In this document: one piece after another, positions 19,480 to 29,337 of the stretch
How the letters are laid out: each line of letters opens with the position of its first letter
How positions within the stretch are numbered: position 1 is the stretch's first letter
NCBI GenBank assembly: GCA_029204225.1
Contig: CM055100.1
Span: 18,313,595-18,377,594, forward strand
DNA length: 64,000 nucleotides
Direction of reading: 5' to 3'
Source: Diphasiastrum complanatum
Taxonomy: Eukaryota > Streptophyta > Lycopodiopsida > Lycopodiales > Lycopodiaceae
Translations under genes and position numbers: made by a program
The notes under the pieces: generated by a model
Told to the model about the DNA's origin: nothing
The model's input: the letters and a program-made list of their open reading frames with translations, nothing else
Databases searched by the model: none

Positions 19480-22400
19480 TGATCTTTCCTTTGCTGATAA
19501 TTTTGTTTGTGAGCACGGTTGTTTCAATATGGCTGTTTTTGATCCTCACGACCTCATTCGGATGAAGGGGGTTGTGGGTGGCCAAGCCGTAACAATTTTA
19601 TTTGATGATGGTTCCACCCATAATTTTATTAACTCTAATTTGTTGCAGAAGCTAAAGGTGGAAACAAAGCAGAGTGACCACCATTACACAGTGAAGCTGG
19701 CAACAGGAGCGAAAAGCCAAGTTTGGGACCGGATAGTCCCACATCTACTAATTCAAATACAAGCCTACAATGATAAATTAGACTTTCATATTATGAATCT
19801 AGATAGGGTAGATGTAATACTGGAAAGGAGTGGTTCTATGAGAGGAACGATTCAATGAAGAAAAACTATGTTACACACAATTTGTCGTTCTTGCATAATG
19901 GCTCACTCATAGAATTAAATGGAAATGTTGATATTTCTTCTTCGAATATGCTTTCTGCTCTAGAACTGTTAAATGTATGGATATTGTGGATTGTAACTCT
20001 TATTTATGCTGGTTGAAAGATTTTTCTTATGTAGTTTGCAATTTTACAATTTCCAAATCACCTGAGGGTGAAACCTTTAGGAAACTTAGGCAAGAATTTA
20101 ACGATGTGTTTCTTGAGCAGCTTCCTGAGGGTCTTCCCCCCTCTAGGGTGTTGACCATGGTATTAAACTTATTCTTGGTGGTTCTCATGTATCATTGTAT
20201 CCTTACAAGATGAGTACTACTGAAGAGGATGAAGTTTATGGGCAACTGCAAAATTACCTTAAGATGGGCCATGTGAGGCCTAGCAAGTCCCCTTGGGGGG
20301 CACCAGTTATCTTAGTTGATAAAAAAGACGGAGGTACTCGTCTTTGTGTGGACTTTAAAAAATCAAAGAAATTAACAATTAAAATCGTTATCCTTTACCA
20401 CGAATGGATGAACTGGTTGATTGGTTACATGGTGCAAAGTACTTCACCAAAATCGATTTGAGATCAGGGTATCATCAAATTCGTATAAAGACAGAGAATG
20501 TTGAAAAAACCGGGTTTAGAACCAGGTATGGCCATTATGAGTTTCTGGTTTTACCGTTTGGTTTGACAAATGCTCCAGTGACTTTCCAGCAGATGATGAA
20601 CGATCTTCTTCGTCCCTATCTGGGAAAGTTCGTCATAGTTTACTTAAATGATAATTCTCATCTATAGTAAGACTTTGGAGGAGCATGGAGAGCATCTCAG
20701 GACTGTCTTGAAGTTACTTAGACAGCAGAAGCTTCTTGCCAAAGAATCCAAATGTGTTTTCTTCCAGAAGAGATTGCTTTATCTCGGTCACGTTATTTCG
20801 GACCATGGGTTGGAAATTGACCCAGGCCAATTCCTAAAACCATCCGGGAGGGTAAGTCTTTTTTGGGCTTTACGGCGTGTTTTCATAGATTTATCATGGG
20901 TTATGTAGTAGTTGCATTGCCTTTGACAAATGCCCTCAACGGGGCTAAAAGAACGAGTCGACACAATAAATTCAGTCCTCCGGTTTCTTGGACTGAAGAG
21001 ATGAATCAGAGTTTTGAGAACCTCAAATATTGTGTAACTACAACACCTATTTTACACATAGTGGATCCTAACAAGCCGTATGTACTTGAGATGGATGCCA
21101 GTGACTATGCTATAGCTGCAGTCCTGTATCAGGATGGTAGACCGGTTGCTTTGGAAAGCAAGAAGCTAGTGCTCAAAGGCGGTATTCCACCTATGACAAG
21201 GAGCTTTTTGCTATTATTCATGCCCTGAAAGTGTGGAGACATTATTTGTATGGCTCCCAGTTTACCATAGTTACTGACCATAAAGCTTAAAAGTATATTA
21301 ACGATGTGGTTGACCTTAGGGGTTGTAAGGCCAGATGGTCGGAAATGCTCCAAGAATTTCATTATGACATTGAGTACCGGATGGGTACTTCTAATAGTGT
21401 CGCGGATGCCTTAAGCCGGGTTGGAGAGGTTAATCAGTTAAGCTTTTTTGAGATCCAATTTGAGTTATAACTGTCCTTAAGAGATTTGTGTAAGACCGAT
21501 AGGTACTTCGGTCGTATTTGGCTAGACGTCCTGGTAGGTTCTTCTAGATCTAGTGATGAGCTTGGAATGCAGGATTCCAAGATTTCTCCTCAGGACAAGA
21601 TATTAAGAGACTATTCCATTAGGAATGGGCTACTTTTCCGAATGGAAAAGTTTGTGTGCCAGAAAATGATGATATAAGGGCCCAAATTCTGCATGAATGT
21701 CATGACAGCTCATGTGCAGGGCACCCTGGCTCACAAAGAACACTTGACCTAAAAAAAATGAAATTTTATTGGCCTGACTTAAAAAGTCAAGTGGAGACAT
21801 ATGTTCGCAAATGTGGACAATGTCAGGTTAATAAAGCTAAAAGACCTTGGAAATTCCCGAAAGAAAGTGGGAAAGTATTTCCATGGACTTTGTTGTTGGG
21901 CTACGTCGGACAGTGAAGCAAAATGATGCTATTTGGGTTATAGTTGACAGATTAACCAAAATGACGCAATTCATTCCAACCAAGCAAACTATCAAAGCTT
22001 ATGAACTTGCTCAGCTTTTCGTTGAAAAGTTGTTCAGGTTGTTTGGTTTGTCAAATGACATTGTTAGTGATCGAGATCCTAAGTTCACTTGCAAATTTTG
22101 GCAAGCGGTCTTTGAGAAATTAGCTACCACATTAAGTCCAGAGTCTTCAGATCATCCTGAATCAGATGGTTAGACAAAGAGGACAAACCGGTCTATGGAA
22201 GACATGCTGCGTGCATATGTTTCCAGAAGACAACAGTCGGATTGGGAGAGGTACCTCCCAATGATTGAATTTGCGTATAATAGCGCAAAAGCATTCAACG
22301 ACGGGTTTTAGTTCATTTTCTCTAATGTATGGTTTCCAGCCTAGGGCTCCCATTTTCAGTAGGCCTCAAAAGCCTCAAGGTTAAAGGAGCAGTAGAATTT

Positions 22401-22935
22401 CTGCATGATATGCAAGAAATGTTGCTTGTTGCTCGCGATAACGTAAAAACGGCTTAGGATAGAGCCCAGTTTTACGCTAATCAAAAAGACAACCTAGGGT
22501 CTATGAGGAGGGATCTTGGGTATATCTTAGAATCCCAAAAGACTGGTATTAAAGACTGGCAAATGTCCTAAGCTATCACCTCGTTATGCTGGGCCTTTCG
22601 GTATAGTAAGGAAACTCCATCGGAATGCCTATCAGAAAGAACTTCCTCAAGGTGTTAAGGTTCATCCAGTTTTTCACATTAGTTGTTTAAATGAACGACT
22701 TGGTGGAAAGGATGACTTAATCCTTCAAGAGGATCTAGTTCAGCTTGAGGACCTGACATCCTTTGTACCTTCTGAACCACAGGCCATTGTTGATTTACGT
22801 CAACGTGGGCTCAGAAACCGGCAGGTAACTAAGTACTTGGTTCGTTGGAAAGGAAGCTCCGAGGACGATGATACTTGGAAAAAGGAACGTGACCTTTAGA
22901 CTGAGGTTCCCAGGTTTCCTTCCTTAGAAGAGGAA
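19480..22935 (+). pseudogene. gypsy B protease-RT-RNase H-integrase-chromodomain
   Basis: Only about 400 bp separate the primer site from protease, so gag is absent. Protease: TILFDDGSTHNFINS (DDGS for DTGS). [44 protein letters not shown], then VYLND in place of YLDD (Asn codon 20647-20649). RNase H: VLEMDASDYAIAAVLYQDG and NSVADALSR. Integrase: HECHDSSCAGHPG…CGQCQVNK, SMDFVVGLRR, VSDRDPKFT, and a stop just after HPESDG where the catalytic Glu segment begins. The C-terminus holds a chromodomain (KYLVRWKGSSEDDDTW). Multiple shifts and stops. Different subfamily from gypsy A and C. Confidence 0.82.
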
Positions 22936-22954
22936 TCTTTTAAGGAGGAGGGAA

Positions 22955-23401
22955 TGTTAGGGACCCAACTCCCTTTGGGTCCCAAACCTAAACTTGAGAC
23001 TGGAGGATGACTGGACCTGTTGACTTGACTGGTGACTCATGAACCTGCATGGTTGCCACGTGTCATGATCTAGGATGTGCGCATGGCTTGGAGTCTCCCA
23101 CCTTGGAGGTATACAAGGGGAGGACTCATTTGCCATCCATTCTATCTACCTAGGAGGAGGTGGATGGAGAGCGGTGTGCACGGCCAGGATGAGTGCTAGC
23201 TTGAGGCGGGAGATGGCTGAGAGCCTAGGCAGTGGTATGGGTCATTGTCTAGGATGGAGGTCGGATCTTGCTTGTTACGGTCACAGGCTAGGGCGTGGAG
23301 GGTGGACCCGGATTAGGTCCTATGGCAAGTTGGAACGTGAATTGTTCAGTCTCTTGTGGTTAACCGACCCCTGGAGGTATGCTGTATGAAAGAGTCTAAC
23401 A
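22955..23401 (+). repeat. 3' LTR of gypsy B
   Basis: 447 bp, TGTTAGGGACCC…GTCTAACA, preceded by the purine tract at about 22942-22954 and followed by the duplicated CTCAA. Confidence 0.9.
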
Positions 23402-24200
23402 CTCAACCTCTCCAAGTGAACAGAAATGACATATGCGGGACTCCCTGGGTATGCCCTAAAAACGGCCCGTCTCAATATGTAGCTATTGTGATGAGACCCT
23501 GAACTGTCCCAGAACAAATCTCAATCCATGTGACAACCCCCCATCCAAGTAACTAGGACAGTGCAGTTTGTCTCCATAAAGATGGATCTGTAGTAAAGGG
23601 GTCTGTCCATCCCAAATTTGCCCTATGGATATGGATTTGTAAATAAACTGGCGGATATAGTGCTCTCCAAAAGTGACAATACAGAATTACGAATGGAGTC
23701 CAATACTGGCTAGCATGAGAGTACCATGAGAAATGAGATCCCTGGCTATGGAGTAATCGCGAAGAGGTAAGAGCTGCATAAGAATATCTAGACTCTCTGC
23801 TATCCATCTGCGTTAGTCTCTGGAGAAAAATGACAATCTGAAAAATAGCCTCAATTTGTAATGGAGGAACTGCAAACTCTGCAAGTATGATTTGATGAGG
23901 AATAGCGGGTTTCGCCCGAATCATACGTGAGAGGATAGTAATCTGCAAACAAGATATTAGCCCACTCTGAGGAAGTAAGACCTGTACACCAAGTCTCTGC
24001 CGCATACATAGTTGTCGGTGTGACCATGGTGTCGAACAAGAGACACTCGGAGCATCGCGTATGTAATGCCTGAAGCAAAACCTCTCAAGAGGGACCAGAG
24101 ATGCATGCCCTTGCAGCCTGTCTCATACTGAAGACTGGGCCGACCTCTAAAGGCTGACCATCCCATAGAAGCTCCTGACGCTGCATGAATGCTCAAGAAG
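23402..24200 (-). pseudogene. LINE C-terminal region, upstream of gypsy B
   Basis: The thumb and connection region of the LINE protein, with shifting frames (HLWSLLRGFASGITYAMLR, TMYAAETWCTGL). At the gypsy B junction the frame reads RICHFCSLGEVE and continues on the far side of gypsy B as DEHHFIFICP. This forms a C-X2-C…H-X4-C motif characteristic of LINE C-termini. Confidence 0.65.
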
Positions 24201-24211
24201 TATTGAAGACC

Positions 24212-25143
24212 TTAACTTTGTTCTTTGTAATATTCACTAACAATCCCCAACGTGAGCAAAAGGAGCATAACACATGTAGATGTCTCTATGAGTACAACAT
24301 CATCGGCATAGAGCAGAATCGAGATCAGTAAGTTGCATAGGGTACATCCCTCACCTCCCTCTTGCACAATCATCTGCTCCAACTCATCAATATAAAGTCC
24401 AAACAAGGTAGGGGTTAATGAGCATCCCTGCTTCACTCGAATGGTGCTATAAATCTGTTGAGATATATAGGCCCTCCTCCGAATGGAAACAACCTATCAC
24501 TCTCTCATATAGACTCATAATCGCCAAGATTGTATCTGAATGGAAGCCAAGATCCTATAATCTCTAGATAAGTAGATGTCTCGAAACAGAATCGAAAGCC
24601 TTACGGAAATCAACAAAACAATAGTATATACCCGCTCTCGTCTAGACCTAGCCTCCTCAATAATGGAGGTCAAGGTGAATATATGGTTTGATGTGGAGTC
24701 ATGTGAACGAAAACCTGCCTGGCCCAAAGCACACAAGCGTCTGATCTCGGCTTCACTACTGACTCCCATTTGAAGAACTAAGCCGCCATGATATGTCCAA
24801 CCATGATAGTGCGGTAGTTTTCTGGCCTCATGGGATCACCCCCTTCGTGGATAGGATGTATGACATTGGTGCACCATGAGGTCGGGAAACCATGAATGAC
24901 AACCTGGTTAAAAAGGTCAGAAAGGATGGGAGAAAGGATGTCCTTTGCATGAATAGGAAGTTCTGGTTCAAGGTCTTCGATATTACAGGCACGATGACTA
25001 TTGAGGTTATTAATGGATTTAGATATCATGTCAGGGGTGAAAAGATTGAAGGATGAAGGGCGGGGTGAGATGACAATGGGAGAAGTGGTATCAATAGTAT
25101 ACATGGACTTAGCGTATTCTGTCCAGGTATATAGATCGGTCAA
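24212..25143 (-). pseudogene. LINE reverse transcriptase
   Basis: Fragments across frames: SPILSDLFNQVVIHGFPTSW, PIHEGGDPMRPENYRTI (RT motif 1), LGQAGFRSHDSTSNHIF, CFVDFRKAFDSV (motif A, in another frame near 24590), KQGCSLTPTLFGLYIDELE (motif B) and SILLYADDVVLIE (motif C, catalytic YADD). Several indels and stops separate them, so no complete polymerase is encoded, although the catalytic residues themselves survive. Confidence 0.75.
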
Positions 25144-25249
25144 ACTGGGAGGAGTAAGAGGAATGAATTCACACTAGAAGGCACCAGAGAAGGAACTAAA
25201 AGGAAGATTAATAAGCCTTCTACCTTGTTGGTCTCATAAGTCTTCTTTT

Positions 25250-26865
25250 TATGATGGGAGTGTGTTTCGGTAGGTACAATTTATATCACGAACAGATGGA
25301 AGTGAGTTGGCATAGGCATATTTAAGATGATTATGGAGCTGATTGCAGTCATCATCATACCAAGGCTGCTTAGGACGACTGAAGATTTTTGTTCTTATTT
25401 TGGGCTTTGTAAATGGAAAAGAAAGGGAATCTGTAGTATGTAGAGCATTGGTGAGCAAAATGGATTGGTGTTCAATGGTGGAGTTGTATGGAAAATATTG
25501 TAAAAGGGAGATTAATGAATCTTGATAAGCCGGAATGTATGGATTTTCGAAACAATATCTTGGAGCACGAGTGGGAGGTGGATGGGAAGTAAAAGTAGAT
25601 GTGATGGTAGGTTTTGTTTCCAAATGGAAGGGAAGAAATGAATGATCGGAAAGAGTAGTGTGGGTGATGGTGAAGTCAATGATATGGAGAAGAAGAGAGG
25701 GTGATCCCATGAGGTAGTCTACCACACTATGGCCACCACTGTGAGGATGACAAGTGAAATCACTGGATGAAGGCCATCTGGGAATTCCATTGAAAATGAC
25801 AAGCTCGTGTGCTTCGCCTAGCTGTGAGAAATATTCACCGTAATCTGTGATAGGCCCATCCTCATCTGCAGAGTGTCTCAAGATACCGAGATCGTCACTG
25901 TCCAATCCCCTGATACATAAAGGATCCTGCTCCAAATCATGGAATGGTGTTTGACATGATCCAGTCCCGGCATTAAAATCCCCTACTAATAGAATATGCC
26001 CTCTGTCAGAAAACCTGATGATGTCACCAGACAAATACATATATGGAGAACCATCTCTGTTCGAGAAAGAAGATGTGTTTGGTGGGAAGTAACATACCAC
26101 AATAGAAAATGTCTGTCTAGACCTGTAGGCTCCCCTCTCAGTCTGATCCATAAATATCTGGAATGAATATCTCTATGAACCACCTCTAATCTCTGAGTAT
26201 CATCCTTGTATAAACATGTCACACCACCAGAACCACGCCCACCAACTGAACTGATCTCTGCTCTGAAAACCGATTCCCAATGGAAACCAGGAAAGGAAGG
26301 TAGACCCCGCTCTGCACTCTCATGCGTCTCTATGAATAAGAGTATATCACCACTGTCCATGAATTCAATCAAGTTGCCTGCTGAGGATGATGTATGAATC
26401 CCAGTATAGTTCCAAACTCCAAAACGCAATGAAGATGAAAACCTGATGATGTCACCAGACAAATACATATATGGAGAACCATCTCTGTTCGAGAAAGAAG
26501 ATGTGTTTGGTGGGAAGTAACATACCACAATAGAAAATGTCTGTCTAGACCTGTAGGCTCCCCTCTCAGTCTGATCCATAAATATCTGGAATGAATATCT
26601 CTATGAACCACCTCTAATCTCTGAGTATCATCCTTGTATAAACATGTCACACCACCAGAACCACGCCCACCAACTGAACTGATCTCTGCTCTGAAAACCG
26701 ATTCCCAATGGAAACCAGGAAAGGAAGGTAGACCCCGCTCTGCACTCTCATGCGTCTCTATGAATAAGAGTATATCACCACTGTCCATGAATTCAATCAA
26801 GTTGCCTGCTGAGGATGATGTATGAATCCCAGTATAGTTCCAAACTCCAAAACGCAATGAAGATG
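25250..26865 (-). pseudogene. LINE endonuclease domain (with tandem duplication)
   Basis: Apurinic-type endonuclease motifs: FGVWNYTGI at the start, DILLFIETHES with the metal-binding Glu, SGGVTCLYKD, ILLVGDFNAG with catalytic Asp/Asn, SVVDYLMGS and TLSDHSFLPF with catalytic Asp/His. The N-terminal third is present twice because of the 428-bp duplication, which breaks the reading frame. In active LINEs this domain nicks the target for primed reverse transcription. A basic WYDDDCNQLHNHLKYAY segment connects to the RT. Confidence 0.7.
26009..26864. repeat. Tandem duplication, 2 x 428 bp
   Basis: Positions 26009-26436 and 26437-26864 appear identical in my reading. The unit covers the start of the LINE endonuclease. 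The extra copy is embedded in an otherwise decayed LINE. Confidence 0.9.
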
Positions 26866-27278
26866 GAAAGGTCTTTGGGCTGCTCCTACACCCGAAAGAC
26901 CCAAGTCCCTATTTCTTCTCACCATGTAGTTCACTTGGCAATCCTTATAGATTACTCGTCTGCCTGTTGTTTTAGCTTCTTCGAAGGCCTTTTTCCTTTC
27001 CGTCACTCGTAAGAAGGTAAGGTCATCATCCAAGAATATATTTGTGCCTCTTAGTTTATTGTTAAGTCTCAAAATTGACCGCCTCTCTTCAAGTGTTTTA
27101 AAGCGAATGATTAATGTGGCCTTGTCTTTATTGGTCTGCCAGGCTCTTTCCATTCCTTGATTGTTGTGCCCTAATGTGGTTTCCAACATTTGTGGCTTAC
27201 CATCTGTATTCTTGAAAAGCCATGCCCAAATTTGCATGGTTTCCTTATGCAGAACTAGGTCTTGTTCCAAGGAAGGCC
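26866..27278 (-). pseudogene. LINE ORF1, 3' part (RNA-binding region)
   Basis: The frame contains KDKATLIIRFKTLEERRSIL, then a basic stretch around LDDDLTFLRVTERKKAFEEA and GRRVIYKDCQVNYM. This RRM-like strand/helix followed by a 'D-L-T…R-K-…EA' linker is typical of ORF1 proteins of eukaryotic LINEs, which bind the element RNA. Start and end are set by the copia junction (27283) and the beginning of the endonuclease region. Confidence 0.55.
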
Positions 27279-27283
27279 TGGAT

Positions 27284-27684
27284 TGAAGATTTACAAGACC
27301 TAGCTATGGAGTATCTTAACTCAGATGCTAGATCAACTATGAAAGCTTGAGAAAACTTGGCTATGGAAATATCACACACAAGGAGAATTGCATGAGCATC
27401 TCACAAACTCAAAAGTCTCAAGAAGAAATGAATTGCTAGAGAGAGAGAGGAGGGCGTGGGTCCTCCAAATCCCTTGTGAGGCAAGCACCTCCTTTACATG
27501 CATGGAAAGTCTAGGTGTCAACCATAGGAGTGAGCTACTTGGCCAGGTGGGCCACTTGCACTAATTTACATAACTTAACAAAAGGGGGGGTCTCATGCAT
27601 TTAATTAAAAACATGCCCAATGAGTTATGTACAACTTAACTAATGCTTAGCCAAAAGGGGTAAAATAGGCATTACTCTTCAACA
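27284..27684 (-). repeat. copia 3' LTR
   Basis: 401 bp; on the minus strand TGTTGAAGAG…AATCTTCA. It contains the stop codon of the polyprotein, in its first few bases. Longer than the other LTR by about 6 bp (CACCTCC segment). Confidence 0.95.
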
Positions 27685-29337
27685 CCCCCCCTTAATGGCA
27701 ATTTTATTCAAACTGACACCCAACAAGGTTCTGAACTTTTCAAACTTATCTTTACTAAGTGGTTTAATAAAAATATCAGCTGTCTGGTCGTTGGTGTCAC
27801 AATAAACTAGCTCGATCTCCACACTGTGCACTTTCTCTCGTATAAAATGTTGGTCCACCTCTATGTGTTTTGTCCGTGCATGATAGACTGGATTCCTTGC
27901 AAGCTGAATGCAGCTTTGGCTATCACAATGTAACAATGTAGGTCTTACTTGAGCAATCTGCATGTCCTCAAGTAGACGGCGTAACCAAATGGCTTCACAG
28001 GCGGACCTCGTAGTTGCCCTGTACTCAGCTTCGGTAGACGATAGAGCAATAGTAGGCTGCTTCTTACTGCACCATGATATAGCCCCTGAACCTAGGCTGA
28101 AACAATAGCCTGTCGTCGATCTCCGATCGTCTCTATCACCTGCCCAATCAGAATCTGAATAGCCTTCCAGCTGAAGGTTCCCGTCATCCGTGTATCCAAT
28201 CCCATAAGTCACTATCCCTCTCACATATCGTAGGATCCGCTTGGCTGCCTTCCAATGTGTTTCGGTAGGCTTACACATGTATTGACTTGCAATTCCAACC
28301 GCATAAGCAATATCTGGCCTGGTGGTAGTAAGGTAAATCAGGCTGCCCACTAACTGACGATAGAGCGTCTCATCTGCAAATGCTGGACCATCATCTTTTG
28401 ATGGCTTGTTGCTTGCATCCATGGGTGTGCTGATTGGTTTGCTTTCTTGCATGTTAAACCTTTTCAATAATTTCTGTGCATACTTTGCCTGTGAGATAAA
28501 AAGACAACGCTTCCCTTTCCAAACTTCAACTCCTAGGCAATAGTGTAGCAAACCCAAATCTTTCATTTCAAACTCATTAGAAAGATTCTTCTTAACACAA
28601 GCAATAAGCTTCTTATTGCTTCCCGTGATGAGTAGATCATCCACATAGAGCACAACAACCACAAAGTCTTCTCCTTCCCTGAAGACATAAAGATTGCAAT
28701 CAGACTTACTCTTCTCAAACCCTTGCCTTGCAAAGTACTCATCAATTCGGCTATACCAAGCCCTTGGCGCCTGTTTGAGCCCATACAAGGCTTTCCTAAG
28801 CCTGCAAACCAGATTCTCCTTGCTTGTTATTTCAAATCCCTGCGGTTGCTCCATGTAAACCTCCTCTTGTAGGTGCCCATTAAGAAAGGCACTCGTGACA
28901 TCCATTTGATGGACATCCCAATCAAAATATGAGGCTATAGCCAAAACGGTCTTGATAGAGGTCATTTTAGCAACAGGTGCGAATGTCTCATCATAGTCTA
29001 GCCCCTCTTGCTGAGCATAGCCTTTCGCCACCAACCTTGCCTTGTACTTGTCCACTGTTCCATTGGCATGAAACTTGGTTTTATAGACCCACTTGCAACC
29101 TATTGGTTGCTTCCCTTCTGGCAATGTAGTAAGCTTCCATGTGTCATTCTTGACAATGGAGTCGTACTCCTCCTGCATGGCATGTTGCCATACCTTTTCT
29201 CTCATGGCTTGGTGAAAGAACTGTGGCTCATCTGCATTCAGAATAATGGACATAAGAGCAAAGTTAGTCTCTTGTCTCTCATGAGACCTAAGAGATCTTC
29301 TGACACCCTGTTCACTGCTCTCTCCTTCTTCAATCAT
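27679..29337 (-). CDS. copia reverse transcriptase-RNase H (3' part of polyprotein)
   Basis: The frame contains the copia RT: WKLTTLPEGKQPIGCKWVYK, KARLVAKGYAQQEGLDY, DVTSAFLNGHLQEEVYM, LYGLKQAPRAWY and VLYVDDLLITGS with both catalytic Asp residues. RNase H follows: SDSDWAGDRDDRRST, SSTEAEYRA, CDSQSCIQLA, TKHIEVDQHF, and the TADIFIKPL end block. The first ATG lies inside the inter-domain region, so this is not a separate gene; open sequence upstream in the same frame (to about 29475) contains the expected linker TARKKLPRWYWET. The stop codon TGA is formed by the first bases of the 3' LTR. Apparently functional except for the frame offset. Confidence 0.92.
   Translation of the reverse strand: MIEEGESSEQGVRRSLRSHERQETNFALMSIILNADEPQFFHQAMREKVWQHAMQEEYDSIVKNDTWKLTTLPEGKQPIGCKWVYKTKFHANGTVDKYKARLVAKGYAQQEGLDYDETFAPVAKMTSIKTVLAIASYFDWDVHQMDVTSAFLNGHLQEEVYMEQPQGFEITSKENLVCRLRKALYGLKQAPRAWYSRIDEYFARQGFEKSKSDCNLYVFREGEDFVVVVLYVDDLLITGSNKKLIACVKKNLSNEFEMKDLGLLHYCLGVEVWKGKRCLFISQAKYAQKLLKRFNMQESKPISTPMDASNKPSKDDGPAFADETLYRQLVGSLIYLTTTRPDIAYAVGIASQYMCKPTETHWKAAKRILRYVRGIVTYGIGYTDDGNLQLEGYSDSDWAGDRDDRRSTTGYCFSLGSGAISWCSKKQPTIALSSTEAEYRATTRSACEAIWLRRLLEDMQIAQVRPTLLHCDSQSCIQLARNPVYHARTKHIEVDQHFIREKVHSVEIELVYCDTNDQTADIFIKPLSKDKFEKFRTLLGVSLNKIAIKGGC
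27685..27693 (-). promoter_or_regulatory. copia polypurine tract
   Basis: Minus-strand AAGGGGGGG directly before the 3' LTR, the plus-strand primer. Confidence 0.85.

Larger units (their letters stand above)
18630..23401 (+). mobile_element. Ty3/gypsy element B, full-length but decayed
   Basis: Both LTRs (18630-19062 and 22955-23401) run TGTTAGGGAC…GTCTAACA and the element is flanked by CTCAA on each side (18625-18629 and 23402-23406), a perfect 5-bp target duplication. The primer binding site TGGTATCAGAGCC lies two bases after the 5' LTR and a purine tract (AAGGAGGAGGGAA) lies before the 3' LTR. The LTRs differ by about 28 substitutions and several indels, so it is an old insertion. Inserted into the LINE C-terminal region. 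Gag appears to be missing. Confidence 0.92.

Noticed and set aside
24576-24773. Plus-strand open frames across the LINE and copia regions
   Set aside because: They are complements of recognisable minus-strand RT, endonuclease or polyprotein sequence.
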